From contig JAEZCN010000113.1 of assembly GCA_023433515.1 (NCBI GenBank), positions 1 through 37,850 on the forward strand: 37,850 nucleotides of DNA, written 5' to 3'. This stretch comes from Pseudomonadota bacterium. Its GTDB lineage: Bacteria; Pseudomonadota; Gammaproteobacteria; Steroidobacterales; Steroidobacteraceae. Of the stretch, positions 24,651 through 33,310 are shown piece after piece. The notes beneath the pieces were generated by a model. It had not been told where the DNA came from. It ran no database searches and saw only the letters and a program-made list of their open reading frames with translations. Position 1 is the stretch's first letter; each line of letters opens with the position of its first letter. A program made the position numbers and the translations under genes.

Positions 24651-27600
24651 ATGAACGCCCGCCCCGATTCAGCGCAGGCCGCCGAGGACGCCCAGCTGCC
24701 GGCCGAATTCCGCTCGGCACTGGAGCTTGCGCAGGCGGCCGTCTGGGACTGGCGGCTCATCGGCGACCGGTTCCAGGTCGACGAGGCCTGGACGCGCGCG
24801 CTCGGGATAGACGTGCCCGGCGGCGCGATGTCCATCGAGCAATGGAAGCGCCGCATCCATCCGGACGATCTCGGCGCGTTCGTCGCCGCCGCGGAATCCT
24901 GCCAGCACGGCGGCGACCGCTTCGAGTGCGAATACAGGTTGTTAGCCGCGGGCCACCGCTGGTTGTGGGTTCTGCATCGTGGCCGCGTCGTGCTGCGCGA
25001 ACGCGACGGCTCCGCCGCGCGCATCACCGGCCTGCTGCTCGACATCGATCGGCGCAAGAGCGAGGAGGTCGCCCGCAGCGACAGCGAATCGCGCCTGGCG
25101 ACCGCACTGTGGGGCGCGCGCGCCGCGTTCTGGCAGTGGCACGTTCCGAGCAACGCGCGCACCGCGAGCCCGCTGTGGCTCGCGATGACGGGATATTCGC
25201 GCGCGCAATGGGAGGCGCTGCCGAATCCGTGGTTCAGCAACCTGCATCCCGAGGATCGCGAGCGCGTCGACACGCAGCTGCGCGAACACGCGCAGGGCGA
25301 GCGCGACTCCGTCGAATTCGAATATCGCTTCATGACTGCGAACGGCGAATACCGCTGGATGCAGGATCGCGGCCGCGCCGTCGAATGGGATCTGCAGGGT
25401 CGCCCGGCGCTGGTCATCGGCGTCTCGCTCGACATCGACGCCGCCAAGCGCGCCGAGGCGCACCTGGCATCGAGCGAACACATGCTCGAGACCGCGGCGT
25501 GGGGCGCGGGCATCGGCCTGTGGGAAACGAACTTCGTCACCGACACCACGCGCTGGTTCAACGACTGGTGCGACCGGCACGACATCTATCCCTGCGACGG
25601 CACCGGGCACGTGCAGCGCTGGGACGAGAACCTGCACCCCGACGAGGGGCCCGAGGCGACGCGCCGATTCAACGAACACGTGAACGGCAAGGCCGAGTAC
25701 TACGACGCCGAGTACCGGATCAAGACGCGCGGTGGCTTGTGGCGCTGGGTGTTCGAGCGCGGACGCGTGGTGGAGCGCGACGCGAACGGCAAGGCCGTGC
25801 GCATGCTGGGCGTGTGCATGGATCTCGACGAGGCGAAGGTCGCCGAGCGGCGCGCCAACGCGCGCAACGAACGCGTCGAGGCCGCTCTCCAGCTAACTAC
25901 CGCCGGCGTGTGGGACTGGGACGTCGAGGACGGCGTGGCAAACCACACCGACGGCTACTACCGCGTATTCGGCGTCGACCCGGCGTTCGGCCGCGCGAAC
26001 CCGAATACCTGGCGACAACTGCTCGGCACGGATCCGGAAAACGAGATCGAGGATTTCCGCAACCGCCTGCGGCGCGTCGATCCCGGCGCGTCGATGCTCG
26101 AAACCGAGTACCGCTTCCGCCATACCGACGGCAGCTGGCACTGGGCGCTCGATCGCGCCTACGTGATGGAGCGTGCGCCCGATGGAAGTACGCAGCGCGT
26201 CCTCGGCATGGTCGTCGACATCACGGCGCGCAAACTGCGTGAAATGGCGCTGTCCGCGGGCGCCCAGCGCTTCCGCGCGATCGCCAAGCAGCTGCGCTGC
26301 ATCATCTACGAGATCGATGCCGAGTCGAATCAGCTGACCAGCGAGGGCGGCGAACTCGTGCTCGGATATCCGCCCGGATACAAGGGGCGCGCCGCCGACT
26401 GGACCGCGCTCGTGCATCCCGAGGACCAGCCGCAGCTCAAGACCTGGTACGACCGCAACGCCGACGCGACGATGGCCCTGCAGTACCGCATCCGGCACCA
26501 CGACGGTCACTACGTGACGCTGCTCGATTCCAGCGTCGCCGTGCGCGACGCCGCGGGCAGGACCCTGCGCATCGTCGGCGTCGCGATCGACATCAGCGAG
26601 CAGGCGCGCCAGCAGGAAGCACTGCGCGAGTCGCAGGAACTGCTGCAGATCGTGGCCGCCGGTACCGGTGACTGGCTGATCCTGGTCGACACCGAACGGC
26701 GTGTGCAGTTCATCAACCGCGGCATCCGCTCGCATTCACGCGAGAGCATCATCGGCCAGCGTCTCGATGAAATCGCCGTCGCCGAGGACCGCGAGAACAT
26801 CCTCAACGCTCTCAAGCAGGTGCTCGAGACCGGCGAGCCGGTCGACCTCCAGTTCACGAGCGACGGGACGCAGTACGGCGGACGATATTTCGATTCGCGC
26901 ATCCGCGCGGTGCGCTCGCCCAGCGGGATTACCGGCGCGGTGATCAACATCACCGAAATCACGGATCGCCACGCGGCGATGCACCTGCGCGAAACGCAGG
27001 CCCGCATGTTCGAGCTGCTGCACGAAGGCGTGGTGGTGATCGACGTGAACAACACGATCCGCATGGCGAACCCGGCATTCGAGCGGATGTTCGGCTTCAC
27101 GGCGGGCACGGCGGTCGACACCTCGATCGACGACCTGATCGCACTGCCGCCCGGCGCGCAACGCGGCAGCATCGAACAGCGCCTGCTGGGCTCGACCACC
27201 GAGCCACCCGGCCTGTCCCCGGTCGAGTTCAAGTGCCGCCGGCGGGACGGTTCCACCTTCGACGCCGCCTGCATCGCCACCCTCACGCACGTCGATGGCG
27301 AGACGCATCGTCTCGCGGTCATCACCGACGTGACCGAGCGTCGCGGGCTCGAACGCGAGATCCTCGAGATCGCCGGCCGCGAGCAGCTGCGCATCGGCTC
27401 GGACCTGCACGACGGTCTCGGGCAGGACCTGACCGGCGTTGCCTTGATGCTGCGCAGCGTCGTGGCGCAGCTACGGAAGGAGAACTCGTCGGCGCGCGCT
27501 GACGTCGAGGACATCATCAGCCTCGTGAATGGCGCCATCGAGAGCACCCGAGCCATGGCGAGGGGCCTGGCGCCGGTCGGCGCGGACCGCGGCGGCCTGA

Positions 27601-28031
27601 TTGCCGGCCTGCAGTCGATGGCGGTGCGGGGCATGGAGCGTTATGGTGTGCGGGCCCATTTCAGCACTTCGCTGAAAGAGCCGCTGACCCTGGACGACGC
27701 TGCTGCAACGCACCTTTACCGCATTGCACAGGAAGCCTTCACCAATGCGATCCGCCACGGGCGGGTCACCCAGGTCATGATCGACCTGGCGACCGGAGAG
27801 GGAACCTTGACCCTGTGTGTACAGGATAACGGTAGGGGTTTCGATGAGAGGAACGCGACCAGCAACGGAATGGGCATGAAACTCATGCGCTACCGCGCGC
27901 AGATGCTGGGTGGCGACGTGACGATCTCGAACAACCCGGGTGGCGGGGTCATCGTCCGCTGCACCTGTCCCCATCGTGCGCCCCTGGCCGGGGACGCGGC
28001 GCCGCGCGGCGGATTCCCGCTCAAGGACTGA
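24651..28031 (+). CDS. soluble histidine kinase with seven PAS domains
   Basis: This 1126-residue protein has no signal peptide or membrane helix. Seven PAS units are visible, each ending in a PAC-like strand and a DI(D/T/S) linker, at about residues 20-137, 146-268, 275-400, 405-530, 537-660, 663-785 and 785-905. Units 1-4 share a (V/F/L)W(D/Q/E) core and EYR(F/I/L) strand and look like PAS_3 repeats; units 6 and 7 are of the classical type. The kinase core is HisKA_3 with GSDLHDGLGQDLTG, phospho-acceptor His920, and an ATPase with AQEAFTNAIRHG, QDNGRGFDE and GMGMKLMRYRAQ. It probably senses a cytosolic signal, redox state or bound small molecule. The NarL-type regulator gene 102 bp downstream is the likely partner. 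Confidence 0.92.
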   Translation: MNARPDSAQAAEDAQLPAEFRSALELAQAAVWDWRLIGDRFQVDEAWTRALGIDVPGGAMSIEQWKRRIHPDDLGAFVAAAESCQHGGDRFECEYRLLAAGHRWLWVLHRGRVVLRERDGSAARITGLLLDIDRRKSEEVARSDSESRLATALWGARAAFWQWHVPSNARTASPLWLAMTGYSRAQWEALPNPWFSNLHPEDRERVDTQLREHAQGERDSVEFEYRFMTANGEYRWMQDRGRAVEWDLQGRPALVIGVSLDIDAAKRAEAHLASSEHMLETAAWGAGIGLWETNFVTDTTRWFNDWCDRHDIYPCDGTGHVQRWDENLHPDEGPEATRRFNEHVNGKAEYYDAEYRIKTRGGLWRWVFERGRVVERDANGKAVRMLGVCMDLDEAKVAERRANARNERVEAALQLTTAGVWDWDVEDGVANHTDGYYRVFGVDPAFGRANPNTWRQLLGTDPENEIEDFRNRLRRVDPGASMLETEYRFRHTDGSWHWALDRAYVMERAPDGSTQRVLGMVVDITARKLREMALSAGAQRFRAIAKQLRCIIYEIDAESNQLTSEGGELVLGYPPGYKGRAADWTALVHPEDQPQLKTWYDRNADATMALQYRIRHHDGHYVTLLDSSVAVRDAAGRTLRIVGVAIDISEQARQQEALRESQELLQIVAAGTGDWLILVDTERRVQFINRGIRSHSRESIIGQRLDEIAVAEDRENILNALKQVLETGEPVDLQFTSDGTQYGGRYFDSRIRAVRSPSGITGAVINITEITDRHAAMHLRETQARMFELLHEGVVVIDVNNTIRMANPAFERMFGFTAGTAVDTSIDDLIALPPGAQRGSIEQRLLGSTTEPPGLSPVEFKCRRRDGSTFDAACIATLTHVDGETHRLAVITDVTERRGLEREILEIAGREQLRIGSDLHDGLGQDLTGVALMLRSVVAQLRKENSSARADVEDIISLVNGAIESTRAMARGLAPVGADRGGLIAGLQSMAVRGMERYGVRAHFSTSLKEPLTLDDAAATHLYRIAQEAFTNAIRHGRVTQVMIDLATGEGTLTLCVQDNGRGFDERNATSNGMGMKLMRYRAQMLGGDVTISNNPGGGVIVRCTCPHRAPLAGDAAPRGGFPLKD

Positions 28032-28107
28032 AAACTGTCTAACTATAGTGCGCAATAGGCCCCGGGCAGGATTGACGCTCCGCCGTATCTTCGTCACGAT
28101 CCCCGCC

Positions 28108-28113
28108 TAATAT
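28108..28113 (+). promoter_or_regulatory. TAATAT -10-like box before response regulator
   Basis: TAATAT lies 20 bp before ATG 28134, with a ribosome-binding-like GGGGA at 28123-28127. TTGACG at 28072-28077 is too far (30 bp) to be its -35 box. The regulator may therefore have its own weak promoter besides read-through from the kinase gene. Confidence 0.3.
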
Positions 28114-28133
28114 TCGGTCGTAGGGGATTAGTC

Positions 28134-28805
28134 ATGAACGCAGCGCTGGCAACGAAACGACAGATTCTGATCGTCGACGACCATCCCATCGTTCGCCAGG
28201 GCCTGCGCCGGATGTTCGAAGCCGAAGCGGATCTCGCGGTATGCGGCGAAGCGGACAGCGAGCCGGCCGCGCGCGAGGCGATCCGCGCGAAGAAACCCGA
28301 CATCGTCGTCGTCGACCTGTCGCTCGAGCGCGGCGACGGCATCGAACTAGTTAGACAGATGCACGCCGAGATGCCCGAGCTGCGCATGCTCGTGTTGTCG
28401 ATGCACGACGAGACGATCTACGCCGAACGTCTGCTCGCCGCGGGCGCGATGGGTTACATCATGAAGCAGGCCGCATCCGACCAGCTGCTGATCGCCGTGC
28501 GCCGCGTGCTCGATGGAAGAACCTACGTCAGTGAAACCGTCCAGCGTTCCCTCGATCAGCGCGCGGGCGAAAACCGCTCCGAGACCAACGACCCGGTCGC
28601 GCGCCTGTCGAATCGCGAAGTGCAGATCCTCAACATGATCGGCCGCGGCATGAGCTCGCGCGAAATCGCGCAGGAATTCACGCTGTCCGTGAAGACGATC
28701 GAATCCCACCGCCAGACCATCAAGCACAAGCTCGGTCTCGCCACCAACAGCCAGCTGCTGCAATACGCCATGAAGTGGTTCAGCGGTGGTACGCAACGCA
28801 GTTGA
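28134..28805 (+). CDS. NarL/FixJ-family response regulator
   Basis: The 223-residue product has a receiver domain with the acidic pair in LIVDDHPIVRQG (Asp15, Asp16), phospho-acceptor Asp61 in VVVDLSLERGDG, and the switch lysine in YIMKQ. A LuxR-type HTH follows at about 158-215, with LSNREVQILNMIGRG and SVKTIESHRQTIKHKL. It is preceded by the seven-PAS kinase, whose HisKA_3 core is the usual partner of this class. GGGGA about 6 nt before ATG serves as ribosome binding site. The targets are unknown; the sigma factor operon downstream is a candidate only by position. Confidence 0.92.
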   Translation: MNAALATKRQILIVDDHPIVRQGLRRMFEAEADLAVCGEADSEPAAREAIRAKKPDIVVVDLSLERGDGIELVRQMHAEMPELRMLVLSMHDETIYAERLLAAGAMGYIMKQAASDQLLIAVRRVLDGRTYVSETVQRSLDQRAGENRSETNDPVARLSNREVQILNMIGRGMSSREIAQEFTLSVKTIESHRQTIKHKLGLATNSQLLQYAMKWFSGGTQRS

Positions 28806-28817
28806 CGATGCGTGTTC

Positions 28818-28835
28818 CCGGGAAGGGTTTCCCGG
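28818..28835. promoter_or_regulatory. inverted repeat before the ECF sigma gene
   Basis: CCGGGAA (28818-28824) and TTCCCGG (28829-28835) form a perfect 7-bp inverted repeat with a 4-nt spacer. It starts 13 bp after the regulator stop. No T-tract follows, so an operator or a weak hairpin is possible. GGTAACTT at 28834-28841 and TGTGA at 28856-28860 loosely recall an ECF-type promoter, but spacing and sequence fit poorly. Confidence 0.3.
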
Positions 28836-28980
28836 TAACTTCGAACCGCCCGTCGTGTGAAAAGTCCCTGTTTTTCCGGGGATTTCTTGCCCCATTCAAA
28901 CCCGAAGCCCCTGAGATGCCTCCAATCCGCGTACACGGGAGAGGCGCTTGGCGGACGGTTCGACAGCTCGATTGACCCCG

Positions 28981-29529
28981 ATGACGAATACCGACACGGT
29001 GGTCGACTTCGACGTGATGCTCATCGAGCGCGCGCGTCGAGGTGATACACGAGCCTTCGAGCGTCTCTACCGCGAACACGTCGGGCGCGTAAACGGCCTG
29101 TGCCTGCGCATGACGCGCAATCCGGATCTCGCCGCCGACTGCACGCAGGACGCTTTCATCAAGGCCTGGAAAGCGCTGCCGCGCTTCGAGGCGCGCAGCA
29201 GTTTCTCGACCTGGTTGCACCGGATCGCGGTGAACACCGTGCTCGAACGGCGCCGCGGCGGCAAGAACAGCGAAGTGCCCGTCGAGGATCCAACCGAATA
29301 CGAGGATCCGGTGATGGTGCTCGACACGCCCGTCGAAGAGAGCGAACTCGAGGCGGCGGTGCAATCGCTGCCGCAGGGCGCGCGCGACGTGCTCGTGTTG
29401 TGCGGATTGTATGGATACGAACACGCGGAGGCTGCGTCGATGCTCGGCATCGCCGTCGGCACCTGCAAGGCGCAACTGCACCGCGCACGCGGACTGCTGC
29501 GCGATCGGCTCGAGAGAGGTGTGCAATGA
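28981..29529 (+). CDS. ECF-family RNA polymerase sigma factor
   Basis: The 182-residue product has region 2 (about 15-80): FERLYREHVGRVNGLCLRMT, DAADCTQ-type DLAADCTQDAFIKAWKAL and SFSTWLHRIAVNTVLERRR. Region 4 (about 120-175) has LPQGARDVLVLCGLYGYEHAE and the helix-turn-helix ASMLGIAVGTCKAQLHRAR. This is a standard ECF architecture and length. ATG 28981 is preferred to the in-frame TTG 28948 because it gives the usual short N-terminus, although neither has a good ribosome binding site. The stop overlaps the next start (ATGA, 29526-29529), the common layout for a sigma factor and its membrane anti-sigma. I infer autoregulation, as is usual for ECF factors, but no clear promoter is seen. Confidence 0.92.
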   Translation: MTNTDTVVDFDVMLIERARRGDTRAFERLYREHVGRVNGLCLRMTRNPDLAADCTQDAFIKAWKALPRFEARSSFSTWLHRIAVNTVLERRRGGKNSEVPVEDPTEYEDPVMVLDTPVEESELEAAVQSLPQGARDVLVLCGLYGYEHAEAASMLGIAVGTCKAQLHRARGLLRDRLERGVQ

Positions 29530-30074
29530 ATACGCGACGCGTGAAACGAATCGACGAACTGGCGCGCGATGTGCCGCCGGCCCGCGATCTGTGGCCCGCG
29601 ATCTCCACGGCCATCGAGGCCGAAAAGGCGGCCGCCGCGGCGCCTTCGGCCGAGCGCCGCCGCAACTGGTGGCCCGCGCCGGCGGTTGCGGCAGCCATCG
29701 CGCTGGTGGCGGTCGGCGTGCTGATCGGCCGCCAGATGACCCCCGATGTGGTGGTTACGACGGCCGCGACCGGCACCGTGCCGGCGAGCGATGCCGCGGC
29801 GATGCCGGCCGCGTTCCAGCGCGATGCGAAATACCAGAAGGTTCGCGAGGAGCTGCTATCCGAGGTGGAGACGCGGCTCGAGGCGATGCCACCCGACGAG
29901 CGTGAAAAGGTGGCCGCGAGCCTCGCGACGCTGCGGCGCTCGATCGCCGAAATCGAAGCGGCGCTCGGACGCGATCCGGCGAACGCGCTGTTGCAAGAAT
30001 TGTTGGTGACTTCCCGCCAGGAAGAAATGCGTGCCCTGACGGTGGTGCGCGATTCCGGCCGCCAGGAGATCTGA
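29526..30074 (+). CDS. putative anti-sigma factor, membrane-anchored, no zinc motif
   Basis: The 182-residue product has a short cytosolic N-terminus (about 1-50, with ARDLWPAIS), one membrane helix (about 52-70), and a periplasmic part that is largely helical and charged (about 100-175, probably coiled coil). Position and topology fit an anti-sigma factor for the overlapping ECF gene. The sequence contains no cysteine and no histidine, so the zinc-binding H-x3-C-x2-C of ZAS-type anti-sigma factors is absent. The periplasmic helix could sense an envelope signal. The start ATG overlaps the sigma stop; longer in-frame extensions upstream are out-of-frame sigma sequence. The DUF4097 gene starts 2 bp after its stop. 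The function is inferred from context. Confidence 0.72.
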   Translation: MNTRRVKRIDELARDVPPARDLWPAISTAIEAEKAAAAAPSAERRRNWWPAPAVAAAIALVAVGVLIGRQMTPDVVVTTAATGTVPASDAAAMPAAFQRDAKYQKVREELLSEVETRLEAMPPDEREKVAASLATLRRSIAEIEAALGRDPANALLQELLVTSRQEEMRALTVVRDSGRQEI

Positions 30075-30076
30075 TC

Positions 30077-30976
30077 ATGTTCCAGCTAAAGAATGGTTTT
30101 CGTGCCGGCTTGTCGGTCGTGTGCCTGCTGCCGCTCGCGGCGATGGCCCGCGAGGCGACCGTCGACCGCAAGGTCGCAGCCGATGCGAACGGAGAGGTCG
30201 TCATTTCCAACGTTTCGGGATCGATCGACGTGCGCGGCTGGGACCGCAACGAAGTCCAGGTCGCGGGACGCCTCGGAGATGACATCGAGAGACTGGACGT
30301 CGAAAGCTCCGGCGGACGCACCGTCATCAAGGTGATCCTGCCTCGCGGCCGCTCCGGTGACGCCGAGGCCGACCTGGACATCCAGGTTCCGCGCGGCAGC
30401 CGCGTCGAGGCCAGCGTCGTGAGCGCGGAACTCTCCTCGCGCGGCGTGCTCGGCCAGCAGCGTCTCAAGAGCGTGAGCGGCGAGATCACCGCGGACATCG
30501 CGGGCGACGACTCGGAGCTGCGCACCGTGAGCGGCGACCTCACGATCCGGAGCAGCGGCAAGCCACTGCGGCTGCGCGCCAGCACCGTGAGCGGCGACAT
30601 CGACCTGACGAACGCCGCGGGCTCGGTCGACGCCGTGACCGTGAGCGGCAGCGCGCGACTGGACCTGGTCGAAGCCAGCGACGTGCGCGGGCGCACGACC
30701 TCGGGAGAGCTCGAAGTGCGGGCCAGGCTCACGCGCGACGGACGGGTCGACGTGGAAAGCGTGAGCGGAGAGATCACCCTGCGCGTCTCGGCGCCCGACG
30801 GTTTCTCCACGGAAATCGAATCCTTCAGCGGCGACATCGAAGGCTGCCTGGCGCGCGGGGTCGAGCGCGTCAGCAAGTACGGTCCCGGCAAGCGGCTCAA
30901 CATCCGCACGGTCGAAGCCGGTGCCCGGGTGCGCGCCAAGACCATGTCGGGCGACGTCGACATCTGCGACCGCTGA
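30077..30976 (+). CDS. DUF4097 family secreted beta-repeat protein
   Basis: The 299-residue product has a signal peptide (about 1-24, ending AAMARE). It then consists of short beta repeats with a recurrent (T/S)VSG(E/D)(I/L) motif, seen about eight times, for example NVSGSIDVRGWDRNEV, SVSGEITADI, TVSGDLTIRS, TVSGDIDLTN and TMSGDVDICD. This matches DUF4097/DUF4098, predicted beta-solenoid or adhesin-like proteins often encoded with sigma/anti-sigma pairs. It lies 2 bp after the anti-sigma stop, so the three genes form one operon. It may be a periplasmic or surface structural protein, or part of the signal sensed by the anti-sigma. Its function is unknown. Confidence 0.88.
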   Translation: MFQLKNGFRAGLSVVCLLPLAAMAREATVDRKVAADANGEVVISNVSGSIDVRGWDRNEVQVAGRLGDDIERLDVESSGGRTVIKVILPRGRSGDAEADLDIQVPRGSRVEASVVSAELSSRGVLGQQRLKSVSGEITADIAGDDSELRTVSGDLTIRSSGKPLRLRASTVSGDIDLTNAAGSVDAVTVSGSARLDLVEASDVRGRTTSGELEVRARLTRDGRVDVESVSGEITLRVSAPDGFSTEIESFSGDIEGCLARGVERVSKYGPGKRLNIRTVEAGARVRAKTMSGDVDICDR

Positions 30977-30986
30977 GGCGCGACCG

Positions 30987-31009
30987 ATGCGCGGCTGACT
31001 TCCGCGCGT
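30987..31009 (+). terminator. possible transcription terminator hairpin, no U-tract
   Basis: An 8-bp stem (ATGCGCGG with CCGCGCGT, one G-T pair) with a 7-nt loop begins 11 nt after the DUF4097 stop. A T-tract is missing, so termination would be weak or Rho-assisted. Confidence 0.35.
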
Positions 31010-31028
31010 GACGCCGTGACCGGCCCGC

Positions 31029-31034
31029 TACAAT
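31029..31034 (+). promoter_or_regulatory. -10-like hexamer TACAAT, possible leaderless start
   Basis: TACAAT lies 9 nt before the GTG start of the AsmA gene, in a 67-bp gap. No Shine-Dalgarno sequence is present between the box and the start codon. The -35 region is weak. Confidence 0.45.
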
Positions 31035-31043
31035 GTCGGCCGC

Positions 31044-32249
31044 GTGCGTGTCCTCAAATGGGTTTCCATAGGTCTTGGTGCGATCCTCGCGCTCGCCGTG
31101 ATCGGCGTGTTGCTGGTCGTCTGGTTCGTGGATCCCAATCGTTTCAAGCCGCGGATCGAGTCCGCGGTGCGCGATGCCACCGGCCGCGAATTCACGCTGG
31201 CCGGTGACATCGAACTCGGCTTCTTTCCCTGGCTCGCGTTGCGCACGGGCGGCGGCACGTTCGGCAACGCGGGAGGATTCGGCGCCGATCCGATGGTGAG
31301 CTGGCAGGGCGCCCAGCTCGGCGTGAAGCTGATCCCGCTGATCCGCGGAGACCTCGTCGTGGACCGCGTGCGCATCTCCGGCGCCGACGTGCGCCTGGTG
31401 AGGAACGCGGATGGCCGCGGCAACTGGGAGGGCATCGGCGGCGACACGCCCGCCGACCCGAATGCGGAATCCCGCGACATCCGCGTCGGCGGCATCGAGA
31501 TCACCGACAGCCGCGTTTCATTCGTGGACGAAGGCGCGGCGCGCCGCATCGAGGTCACCGACCTCCACCTCGAGACCGACGAAATCGTGCCGGGCCGGCC
31601 GTTCACGGACACTGAAATCGCGGGCCGCCTGCACATGGACGGATTCGCGCCCGAGGGCGTGCCGTTCCGTCTCGAGGTTCCCAAGGCCGAGCTCGATGCG
31701 GAATTCACCAACTTCGGCGTCGAGGAATTCGAGCTCGCCTTCGGTGGCTTCGAGGCGCAGGGTGGCGTACGCGGCAGCCTCGGTGACGACATGAGCGTCG
31801 CGGGTGCGATCGAAACCAACCGGTTCGATCTGCGCGCGCTGCTGGCATCCGTCGGGATCGAACCGCCGGAGACCACCGACCCGAAGGCGCTGGGCGGAAT
31901 CGCGACGCGGGCGACCTGGAAGTTCGCTGCGGGAGCCGTCGAGATCCAGCCGCTGGCGCTCACGATCGACGACACGAAGTTCACCGGCAACTTCCAGCGC
32001 GGCTCGGGCGACGACGCGATCGGCGAATTCAAACTATCCGGCGACTCGCTGGACATCGCGCGATACGTGCCGCCCACCGATCCCGAAAGCGAACCCTTCG
32101 TGCTGCCCACCGCGGCGCTCGCGGCGCTGCGATTTCGCGGCGTGATCGAGCTCGCGGAGGCGAAGTACGAGGACATCCTCATGAAGGGCGTGACGCTGCG
32201 CCTGCTGCTCGACGAAGGCGGTCTGCGCAGCGAGGGAAAGACTCCATGA
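31044..32249 (+). CDS. AsmA family protein, short form
   Basis: The 401-residue product has one N-terminal membrane helix (about 9-29) and typical AsmA N-terminal sequence: FVDPNRFKPRIESAVRDATG, GFFPWLALRTGGGTFGN, DLVVDRVRISGADVRLVRNADGRGNW and the IEITDSRVSFVDE strand. AsmA-type proteins lie in the periplasm, anchored in the inner membrane, and belong to a lipid-transfer-like superfamily. Most relatives are 600-750 residues. This one stops at GLRSEGKTP, just as the sequence enters mutY, so the C-terminal half is missing and no remnant lies downstream. The start is GTG 31044; an ATG at 31033 is in another frame. The stop overlaps the mutY start as ATGA. AsmA-mutY-yggX order is also known from pseudomonads (from memory). 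Confidence 0.85.
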   Translation: MRVLKWVSIGLGAILALAVIGVLLVVWFVDPNRFKPRIESAVRDATGREFTLAGDIELGFFPWLALRTGGGTFGNAGGFGADPMVSWQGAQLGVKLIPLIRGDLVVDRVRISGADVRLVRNADGRGNWEGIGGDTPADPNAESRDIRVGGIEITDSRVSFVDEGAARRIEVTDLHLETDEIVPGRPFTDTEIAGRLHMDGFAPEGVPFRLEVPKAELDAEFTNFGVEEFELAFGGFEAQGGVRGSLGDDMSVAGAIETNRFDLRALLASVGIEPPETTDPKALGGIATRATWKFAAGAVEIQPLALTIDDTKFTGNFQRGSGDDAIGEFKLSGDSLDIARYVPPTDPESEPFVLPTAALAALRFRGVIELAEAKYEDILMKGVTLRLLLDEGGLRSEGKTP

Positions 32250-33310
32250 AACCCATCGCGCCGCGGCTCGTGGAATGGCATGCGCGCGCAGGCCGCCACG
32301 ACCTGCCGTGGCAGCGGCACCCGTCGAAGGAGAGCAGCGCGTATCGCGTCTGGGTTTCGGAAATCATGCTGCAGCAGACCCAGGTCGCCACGGTGATTCC
32401 GTACTTCGAACGCTTCATGCGCAGTTTCCCGGACGTGCGGATACTTGCGGACGCGGAATTGGACGAGGTCCTGCACCACTGGACCGGGCTCGGCTACTAC
32501 GCGCGCGCGCGCAACCTGCATCGCGCGGCTCAGGTGATCCGCGACGAACACGACGGCGTGTTTCCACGCGACTTCGATGCGGTCGTCGCGTTGCCCGGGA
32601 TCGGCCGTTCCACGGCGGGCGCGATCCTCGCGTTGTCGCGCAACGAACGTCACGCGATCCTCGACGGCAACGTGAAACGCGTCTTGTCGCGTTACTACGC
32701 GGTCGATGGCGCGCCGGACGACAAGGCGACGCTCGGGACGTTGTGGAAACACGCCGACGAAAACACGCCGGGCGAAAGTGCCGCGACCTACACGCAGGCC
32801 ATCATGGACCTGGGCGCGACGTTGTGCACGCGCGCGAAGCCGCGTTGCGCCGAATGCCCGCTAACTACCGACTGTCGCGCCCGCATCGCGGGACGGCAGG
32901 CCGGGCTGCCGGCGCCGAAACGCAGGCGCGCCGCCGAGCGCCGCCGGCGACGCGCGATCATGCTCGTCGCGCGCCACGAACGCGCGGTCCTGCTCGTGCA
33001 ACGTCCCGCGACCGGCATCTGGGGTGGGTTGTGGTGCCTGCCGGAATTCGCCGACCGGGCGGATGCCGAATCCTTCGCGGCCAACACCCTGGCGAATGCG
33101 CGTGTGTCGGATGCGCCCCTGCCCGACATCGAACACAGCTTCACGCACTTCGACCTGACGATCACGCCGATCGTCGCGAATTGTCGTCGCGACATCCGCA
33201 TTCAAGAAGGCGGCGCACTGTGGTATGACCTGTCGCGGCCCATGCGGGTCGGATTGCCGGCGCCCATCAAGTCGCTGCTCGCGGAACTCTCGGAGAAAAC
33301 TGGTTCATGA
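32246..33310 (+). CDS. mutY: A/G-specific adenine DNA glycosylase MutY
   Basis: MutY removes adenine mispaired with 8-oxoguanine in base excision repair. The 354-residue product has the N-terminal GRHDLPWQ, the catalytic Glu39 in SEIMLQQTQV, the helix-hairpin-helix LPGIGRSTAGAIL, and Asp140 in ILDGNVKRVLSR. The four iron-sulfur cysteines are Cys194, Cys201, Cys204 and Cys210 (C-x6-C-x2-C-x5-C). A NUDIX-like C-terminal domain (about 230-345) carries GIWGGLWCLPEF and FTHFDLTI for 8-oxoG recognition. All expected residues are present. The start overlaps the AsmA stop and the stop overlaps yggX (ATGA at 33307-33310), so expression is coupled to both. Confidence 0.97.
   Translation: MKPIAPRLVEWHARAGRHDLPWQRHPSKESSAYRVWVSEIMLQQTQVATVIPYFERFMRSFPDVRILADAELDEVLHHWTGLGYYARARNLHRAAQVIRDEHDGVFPRDFDAVVALPGIGRSTAGAILALSRNERHAILDGNVKRVLSRYYAVDGAPDDKATLGTLWKHADENTPGESAATYTQAIMDLGATLCTRAKPRCAECPLTTDCRARIAGRQAGLPAPKRRRAAERRRRRAIMLVARHERAVLLVQRPATGIWGGLWCLPEFADRADAESFAANTLANARVSDAPLPDIEHSFTHFDLTITPIVANCRRDIRIQEGGALWYDLSRPMRVGLPAPIKSLLAELSEKTGS

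Noticed and set aside
28072..28113. Sigma-70 promoter TTGACG with TAATAT before the second response regulator
   Set aside because: The spacer is 30 bp, far outside the working range of 16-18 bp. Only the -10-like box is kept as a weak feature.
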